Shown here piece by piece: positions 54,901 through 59,381 of a stretch of DNA of 59,381 bases. This DNA comes from Gammaproteobacteria bacterium (lineage in GTDB: Bacteria > Pseudomonadota > Gammaproteobacteria > Xanthomonadales > SZUA-36): NCBI GenBank assembly GCA_024275935.1, contig JAJRYF010000031.1, forward strand, positions 1-59,381, in the 5' to 3' direction. Numbering within the stretch: position 1 is the stretch's first letter; each line of letters begins with the position of its first letter. The translations under genes and the position numbers were made by a program. Below the pieces are notes generated by a model that saw only the letters and a list, made by a program, of their open reading frames with translations, was not told the DNA's origin and searched no databases.

Positions 54901-56250
54901 ACGGTAAATGGAATTACTTCAAATACGCTTCCATTTCGAGTGAATAACTCCAATATATTCTTTATGGCAAAGGATGCACCAGGTCTTGACAACGGCAGTT
55001 TTGAAGACCCTTATGATAGCCCTAGCACATTCATTAACAATATGAGCCCAGGTGATGTCCTGTATTTTAGAGGCGGGGTCTATGATGAAAAATATACAGG
55101 GGGGAAAGCAATATTTTGGGTTAGGAGTAGTAGAACGGATGGTACCGAGCAAGACCCAATTGGCTTTGTTGCCTACCCTGGTGAAGATGTCTATTTTGAT
55201 GCAATTACCGATGGTGATATTAGTAATTTTAATAAAGGCATTCAAATTGATGTGAGTTATATTACCGTCGCCAAATTCAGAATTGCTGCCTTCACGCGAG
55301 CGATAGATTCAGATCACTATGCACGCATAATTGGTAATAATGCCATAGGTGTTACGGTGCATGCGGCCGGAGATGGGATTATTCACAATGGGCATCAAGG
55401 TGCTAAAATTTATGGTAACACCGCTCATGGTGGGCGCACTCAAAAAAGGCTTGACCACTCTATTTATATTGATGGTTGTCAGGATATAGCTGGTGCAGAC
55501 ATTGCCTATAACTATTCCTATGACAACAATATTGGTAAAGGGCCACATTTTGTGGATAATCATCAACGTAATCGTTGTTCTGACGGTGAATTCATGAAAT
55601 CAAACCATTGGCGTCATAATGTTATCGTTTGTGGCGCAGATAACTCAGATAGTGGCGGCATTGATAATCGCAGTCGAGGTCTCGGGATATATGATTTATC
55701 TTGGGATGCAGGGGATGCTCAGGAACCTGAACCTGCTTATATTTATAATAATTTACTGGTAGGTTGTGGTAGAGGCTGGGATGGCGCAATGTACCACGCT
55801 AATGGACATGCTAAATTCTTTAATAACACCTTGGTTAACTCTAGAGGTAAAGGCATTCAGGTAACAGGTAGTCGTCTCACCTTAACCACCGAAATAAAAA
55901 ACAATGTATTTATTCATGAAGCGGGTATTAGTGATAATTATATTGATTTTACTCAAACTAATAGCACCCCTGATGTGAGCAATAATTCTTACTTTGGAGG
56001 CACTCCTTCCGCTTATGCAGGTGACTTGAATCCAGTCACCGCTGATCCACAAGTGACGGTTAACATATCTTCAGCTCATCCACTAACCATTGCTGAAACC
56101 AGCCCACTAATCGGTGCAGGAGACCCCTCTGTGTTGAATATAGTCATAGATGACTTTGACTCTATGGTTCGCCCCAACCCCATAGGGATTGGAGCAGTAG
56201 AGTTTTTCATTATTTCTAATGAAGGTGTTTTTACTAATGGCTTCGAATAA
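54553..56250 (+). CDS. Secreted IPT/beta-helix protein with FTNGFE tail
   Basis: 565 aa. Signal peptide residues 1-22. Residues about 30-130 are an IPT/TIG-like beta sandwich (GAVVTIWGRYFGADRG). Residues about 135-530 show the pattern of a right-handed parallel beta-helix (GDVLYFRGGVYDEKY, IYGNTAHGG, YIYNNLLVGCG, FFNNTLVNS), the fold of pectate, alginate and other polysaccharide lyases. No specific lyase catalytic set can be assigned. It ends GVFTNGFE. A second copy starts at 58672. AT-rich relative to the left part of the window. Confidence 0.8.
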   Translation: MKVLIKTTIISILILKTLTSYAAVESPVILFSDLISAPASGWNSASPNKGAVVTIWGRYFGADRGASFVTVNGVQLQANADYVDTWGEYNNPVPFLQTITFQLNNSMTAGDGTISVTVNGITSNTLPFRVNNSNIFFMAKDAPGLDNGSFEDPYDSPSTFINNMSPGDVLYFRGGVYDEKYTGGKAIFWVRSSRTDGTEQDPIGFVAYPGEDVYFDAITDGDISNFNKGIQIDVSYITVAKFRIAAFTRAIDSDHYARIIGNNAIGVTVHAAGDGIIHNGHQGAKIYGNTAHGGRTQKRLDHSIYIDGCQDIAGADIAYNYSYDNNIGKGPHFVDNHQRNRCSDGEFMKSNHWRHNVIVCGADNSDSGGIDNRSRGLGIYDLSWDAGDAQEPEPAYIYNNLLVGCGRGWDGAMYHANGHAKFFNNTLVNSRGKGIQVTGSRLTLTTEIKNNVFIHEAGISDNYIDFTQTNSTPDVSNNSYFGGTPSAYAGDLNPVTADPQVTVNISSAHPLTIAETSPLIGAGDPSVLNIVIDDFDSMVRPNPIGIGAVEFFIISNEGVFTNGFE

Positions 56251-56297
56251 AAGCTTTATTGAATTCGAGGTATAAGTGCAACTCTATTGATTCATTC

Positions 56298-56722
56298 ATG
56301 ATTATACTGGTCTATCTATTTACCATCATTACGATTCTTTTCCATCTTGTTGCTTTTTTGTGGGAAAGCATTTTTTGGATGAAACCCGTGGTGTACGAAA
56401 ATATCGTTGTAGGCATGGCTGCACCTGAAGGTATTAGTCTGCTGCAACACGCCAGTATTTTAGAAGGTTTATTTTTCAATCAGGAATTCTATAACCTGTT
56501 TATTGCGCTGGGTGCCATCGCAGGACTTGTGCTGTTTAAAAAAGGCAGTGCTGTGGTTGGTAAAACTCTGATCTGTTATACCAATTTGTTTGCACTGGGT
56601 GCAGGCTGGTACTGGCTTTCTCATCAACCGCCTACATGGGTGCCATCCTGCAGGGCGAGCCTGCTCTGTTAGCATTAGTTGCCTTATATATAAGCTCCAG
56701 AAGAGACCAAGGTCCTTGTTAA
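56298..56722 (+). pseudogene. DUF1304-like membrane protein, frameshifted
   Basis: ATG 56298 opens a small four-helix membrane protein with the DUF1304-like features VYLFTIITILFHLVAFLWESIFWMKP, read as one helix plus an EMFFW-like motif, and QEFYNLFIALGAIAGL. Near 56620 the frame should shift: the next frame continues TAYMGAILQGEPALLALVAL to a stop at 56722, giving the missing last helix. In the current frame the protein ends with an unrelated tail at 56672. A single-base indel (or sequencing error) explains this. Function of the family is unknown. Confidence 0.6.
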
Positions 56723-56917
56723 AAAGGTTTAGCTAACAACAAATATATAATCGTCAAAAGTGCGAAAACCGACACATCTCATTGAACTATTTGTGGCTGT
56801 AGTTCTCTGTGCCTGTTTCTACCCAAACTTTATTCAGAGGTTCGAGAATTTCTTCCAGCGTATAATTGGAGCTTTATAATCAAATAAAGATTTATTGTAT
56901 ATTTTTTTACAGCTCTT

Positions 56918-57565
56918 TCAACTACTAATGTCCATGGTAGACCTCTTTGATTTGCGTTTATCCATCACAAGTATAACGAAAACCATTACATGCGAAAGCA
57001 CCAAAAGTGGTACAAACACGGTTGGAATCACAACTAAGGGGAACCTCGACATAGGGTCAATCAAACTCATTTGACCTTCTGGTACAAGAAACCCTGTTGA
57101 GCCTATATAAATCGCTACTGTCAAATCAATTAAGCCTAGAGTGTGCATCCAAACAGTCGCCTTAATAGCGTGAGTCCATTTGAGCCATAATGCTACCACA
57201 ACAAAAGGTGCTGCGATTCCAATCGCAAAATCGCCAAAACCAGCAGGCGCTGCAAAACTTGCGGGGAGAACTCCAAAAGCCCACACTGTTAAAAAGGTAA
57301 AGCCAACGGTGCGCCATGCGTGTGGTAATGTCAGCATAGCTAAGCTTAGCCCTTGTGTCCATTGGCGTACCGATGGTATAAGTGCAAAGAGGATTACAAA
57401 GAAAACAGTGGGAGCTAGGACAGTAAAATAAAGAAGAAAATGTGTAATATTACGCGGTACTTCGTAAACCCCCAATGCTCCAATAATTCCTGTAACCACC
57501 ATCCATAGTATACAAAGTATAATCGCTAAGATTACTCCACCGTATTGGTTATTATTTTGTTTCAT
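56918..57565 (-). CDS. Orphan integral membrane protein
   Basis: 215 aa with about six transmembrane helices (near 10-32, 42-65, 78-103, 112-128, 140-158 and 178-205) and a basic C-terminal tail. I do not recognise the family. It is divergent from the MarR gene, with a 468- to 500-base gap that contains a minus-strand promoter overlapped by a MarR-type palindrome, so MarR control is likely. Confidence 0.65.
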   Translation of the reverse strand: MKQNNNQYGGVILAIILCILWMVVTGIIGALGVYEVPRNITHFLLYFTVLAPTVFFVILFALIPSVRQWTQGLSLAMLTLPHAWRTVGFTFLTVWAFGVLPASFAAPAGFGDFAIGIAAPFVVVALWLKWTHAIKATVWMHTLGLIDLTVAIYIGSTGFLVPEGQMSLIDPMSRFPLVVIPTVFVPLLVLSHVMVFVILVMDKRKSKRSTMDISS

Positions 57566-58033
57566 TGTTTTCTCCGCTGGTTAATAAAAAAGTAAATGAT
57601 GGTTTTATATTTGTGCTACTAGATATGCAATACCGTTGTTTCATGTGTTTAAGCCGGTTTCTTGTTTGTTGATAACATGTAAAAAACATCATGCTGCCTA
57701 CCCACATAAGCAAGAAATAAATTAATAAAAATCCCTGCAATGAGCTCGCGATTTTCTCGTGAGGATTTAGCAGTAACTAACCCGCATATTTCATAGTATC
57801 GGTACAAAATAGCTATGTTTAATGTAAGGTTATCAGTGGTACGCGTCGAAATTTTTGTTTTAAGAAATGAAGCCCATTAAAGATAAAAATTTTAATTTTT
57901 TGTAGCATCAAAATTATTCATAGTGTAATTGCACTACATAGATGTGTCAACACTTTTTACTTAAAGAGACCCTGATAAATACCAAAATGATAGTTGACTT
58001 TTTAAAATATTACAGATATAGTGTAGCTGCACG
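57566..58033. other. Long AT-rich regulatory region between the membrane protein and marR
   Basis: No convincing gene. It carries two divergent promoters with operator-like palindromes at 57921-57936 and 58019-58034. The minus-strand promoter would leave about 350 bases of untranslated leader before the membrane protein ATG at 57565. Confidence 0.5.
57921..57950 (-). promoter_or_regulatory. Minus-strand sigma-70 promoter with overlapping palindromic operator 1
   Basis: On the minus strand TTGACA (57950-57945), a 17-base spacer and TACACT (57927-57922). The near-palindrome TAGTGTAATTGCACTA (57921-57936; 7 of 8 base pairs symmetric) covers the -10 box. The core GTGTAnnTGCAC recurs at operator 2. 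Confidence 0.6.
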
Positions 58034-58034
58034 T
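57994..58034 (+). promoter_or_regulatory. marR promoter with overlapping palindromic operator 2
   Basis: TTGACT (57994-57999), a 17-base spacer and TATAGT (58017-58022), each one base from consensus. TAGTGTAGCTGCACGT (58019-58034) shares the GTGTAnnTGCAC core with operator 1 and covers the -10 box and expected start of transcription, the usual layout for MarR autorepression. Confidence 0.65.
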
Positions 58035-58066
58035 TGCAAGTAGAATTAGATGTGATTACAGATGAA

Positions 58067-58468
58067 ATGGTGGCAATAAATTGCCAGTGCTATAAATTGC
58101 GAAGGGTGACACGTAAAGTTACACGAATTTATAATGATGCTCTACGCCCTGTGGGTATTAATGCCAATCAGTTTACGACTCTTATTGCTGTCAGCCTGAT
58201 GGGACCTGCTTCGATTACAAATATATCGGATAAATTAGGCATGGAGCGCACCACGATAACGCGAAATTTAGTGCCATTGGAAATAGCTGGTTTTATAAAA
58301 CTACAGTCAGGGCATGGTAGAATACGTAATGTCTTGATTACCCCCAAAGGTAGGTCAGTCATTAAGAAAGCAAAACCGGCTTGGTCTGATGCGCAGAAAC
58401 AGGTGTTAGAAACTATTAGTGAATCAGAGCTAACGAGTTTCAATAATGTTTTAGAGAGATTCGCTTGA
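58067..58468 (+). CDS. MarR-family transcriptional regulator
   Basis: 133 aa from ATG 58067. Winged helix-turn-helix in the centre (NANQFTTLIAVSLMGPASITNISDKLGMERTTITRNLVPLE read as helices 2-4, recognition helix ERTTITRNLVPLE) and the wing QSGHGRIRNVLITPKG. Flanking helices form the dimer interface. Longer starts (TTG 58034, GTG 58052) exist, but 58034 lies inside operator 2, a few bases past the predicted transcription start, so I prefer the ATG. It probably represses itself and the divergent membrane protein. The ligand is unknown. Confidence 0.85.
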   Translation: MVAINCQCYKLRRVTRKVTRIYNDALRPVGINANQFTTLIAVSLMGPASITNISDKLGMERTTITRNLVPLEIAGFIKLQSGHGRIRNVLITPKGRSVIKKAKPAWSDAQKQVLETISESELTSFNNVLERFA

Positions 58469-58659
58469 ATATACATGGGTAGGGATGAGCTACTTTCAGT
58501 CTGTATAACTTCTAAATTATCAGGAAAAACACCACTTGGAGACTTAAATTGATTGTTTTTGTGAACTAGTTCTCCTTATTTTAATAGATTTAAACTTATA
58601 ATGCCAAAGCTGACCTCCGTTAGGGGAGAGCCAGTCCTTTTGAACAGCAACAAATAGAA

Positions 58660-59019
58660 TAGAGAAAAACAATGAAAAAATTGATTAAAATAACCATAAT
58701 ATCTATATTGATATTAAAGAGCTTACCGAGCGTTGCAGCAGCTGAAACCCCCGTAGTATTATTTTCTGATTTAATTTCAGCACCTGCTTCTGGCTGGAAT
58801 AGTGCCAGCCCCAATAAAGGCGCGGTGGTAACAATTTGGGGCAGATATTTTGGTGCCGACCGTGGCGCTAGTTTTGTGACCGTAAACGGCGTGCAATTGC
58901 AAGCAAACTCAGATTATATGGATACTTGGGGTGAATACAATAACCCCGTACCATTCCTGCAAACAATTACTTTTCAATTGAATGACTCAATGACAGCAGG
59001 TGATGGCACTATTTCTGTA
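58660..59019 (+). repeat. 360-bp repeat, copy 2
   Basis: Second copy of 54541-54900, same orientation, about 4.1 kb apart. It includes the ribosome-site region (AGAGAAAAACA), ATG, signal peptide and IPT-like domain. Confidence 0.85.
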
Positions 59020-59381
59020 ACAGTTGGTGACAGCACCTCCAACACTATTCCTTTTCGAATCAATGCCTCCTCTATATTCTTTGTGGATGATGTAAATGGT
59101 AGAGGCGCAGGAACTTTTGCTGACCCTTGGGGGGAATCAGGAATTGACAATATGGTTGACACTATGACCCCAGGAGATGTGGTTTATTTTAGAGAGGGTG
59201 TTTATGATGTCGCTTATAATGGCGGTAAATCACCTATATGGGTCAGGTCTTCTGAGCCAGCAGGCACAAGACAAGACCCCATTGCTTATGTTGGATACCC
59301 AAACGAAGATGCTTATATGGACGGAATAACCAATGGGGATACCTCGAATTTTAATAAAGGCATAAAGATTGATGCTAGAAA
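58672..59381 (+). CDS. Second secreted IPT/beta-helix protein, cut by window edge
   Basis: At least 236 codons, open at the right edge. Signal peptide residues 1-23, then the same IPT-like domain as the protein at 54553, then the start of a beta-helix (GDVVYFREGVYDVAYNGG, DPIAYVGYPNEDAYMDGI) that is clearly related but much less similar. No C-terminal tail is visible because the gene is cut. It is a tandem paralogue separated from copy 1 by the DUF1304, membrane protein and marR genes. Confidence 0.85.
   Translation, partial: MKKLIKITIISILILKSLPSVAAAETPVVLFSDLISAPASGWNSASPNKGAVVTIWGRYFGADRGASFVTVNGVQLQANSDYMDTWGEYNNPVPFLQTITFQLNDSMTAGDGTISVTVGDSTSNTIPFRINASSIFFVDDVNGRGAGTFADPWGESGIDNMVDTMTPGDVVYFREGVYDVAYNGGKSPIWVRSSEPAGTRQDPIAYVGYPNEDAYMDGITNGDTSNFNKGIKIDAR

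Noticed and set aside
56750-56917. Possible gene remnant on the minus strand (about 27 codons ending ENYSHK before a stop near 56783)
   Set aside because: It reads like coding sequence (YTLEEILEPLNKVWVE) but is too short and I cannot name a family; kept only as a note.
57552-57740. 60-codon minus-strand frame (TTG start) upstream of the membrane protein
   Set aside because: No ribosome site, weak start codon, overlaps the next gene's start, and only one hydrophobic stretch; not enough to call a gene.
54200-59381. Integrated mobile element
   Set aside because: Composition suggests foreign origin, but no integrase, transposase, terminal inverted repeats or target-site duplication can be seen.

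Overview
The window reads as chromosomal DNA of a free-living, probably marine, gammaproteobacterium. The evidence is gene order: ychF-pth-rplY-prs-tRNA-Gln-lolB on one strand facing prfA, then the miaB-ybeZ-ybeY-ybeX operon, then mrcB with a TPR lipoprotein. Three secreted proteins end in the same short tail (F-[TN]-N-[SG]-F-E-stop). I recall similar short tails from some marine gammaproteobacterial lineages, but I cannot fix genus or family from sequence alone.

Layout. At 1-45 the window clips the start of a DEAD-box helicase gene. 251-2419 holds a DUF937 protein and a secreted seven-repeat FG-GAP propeller. 2450-8534 (minus) is the ychF/pth/rplY/prs/tRNA-Gln/lolB/TPR-lipoprotein block. It faces prfA and a SixA-like phosphatase. 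ispE, hemA and prmC, usual partners in this neighbourhood, are absent here. 10266-15202 (minus) is miaB-phoH-ybeY-corC followed by a DUF4105/Lnb-type protein in the slot where lnt normally sits. 15381-17892 has a truncated SIMPL gene and tdh-kbl (threonine catabolism). 18089-21148 holds two convergent TPR-bearing enzymes, a GT41 glycosyltransferase and a radical SAM/SPASM protein. They are followed by a large cysteine-repeat secreted protein.

23472-29417 (minus) is the most interesting locus: ECF sigma factor, membrane anti-sigma factor, exported TPR-CHAT (caspase-like) protein, an orphan 122-aa protein and a trypsin-like serine protease, all tightly packed. A canonical intrinsic-terminator hairpin lies inside the 5' coding region of the CHAT gene. 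The set recalls the CRISPR-linked Craspase logic (TPR-CHAT protease controlling an ECF sigma factor), but there is no CRISPR here and the topology suggests the protease works outside the inner membrane.

29527-35052 (minus) is tsaB-yoaA-LpoP-like lipoprotein-PBP1B. 35210-39658 is a 1482-aa triple glycosyltransferase. The following gap holds a histidine-kinase 3' fossil. 40105-42999 carries a PhoU-like/PiT phosphate uptake pair and a GNAT-VanY fusion. 43049-53112 (mostly minus) holds a TonB receptor, an AlkA-type glycosylase, an internally deleted S45 acylase, and a coupled DUF423/DUF4340/GldG/GldF/GldA-type ABC operon. It ends facing a divergent M14-type deacylase gene.

54200-59381 is visibly more AT-rich and looks like an accessory region. 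It has two copies of a secreted IPT/beta-helix gene (the second cut by the window edge) that share a near-identical 5' module, a frameshifted DUF1304 gene, an orphan membrane protein, and a MarR regulator with two matching operator-like palindromes, each overlapping a sigma-70-like promoter.
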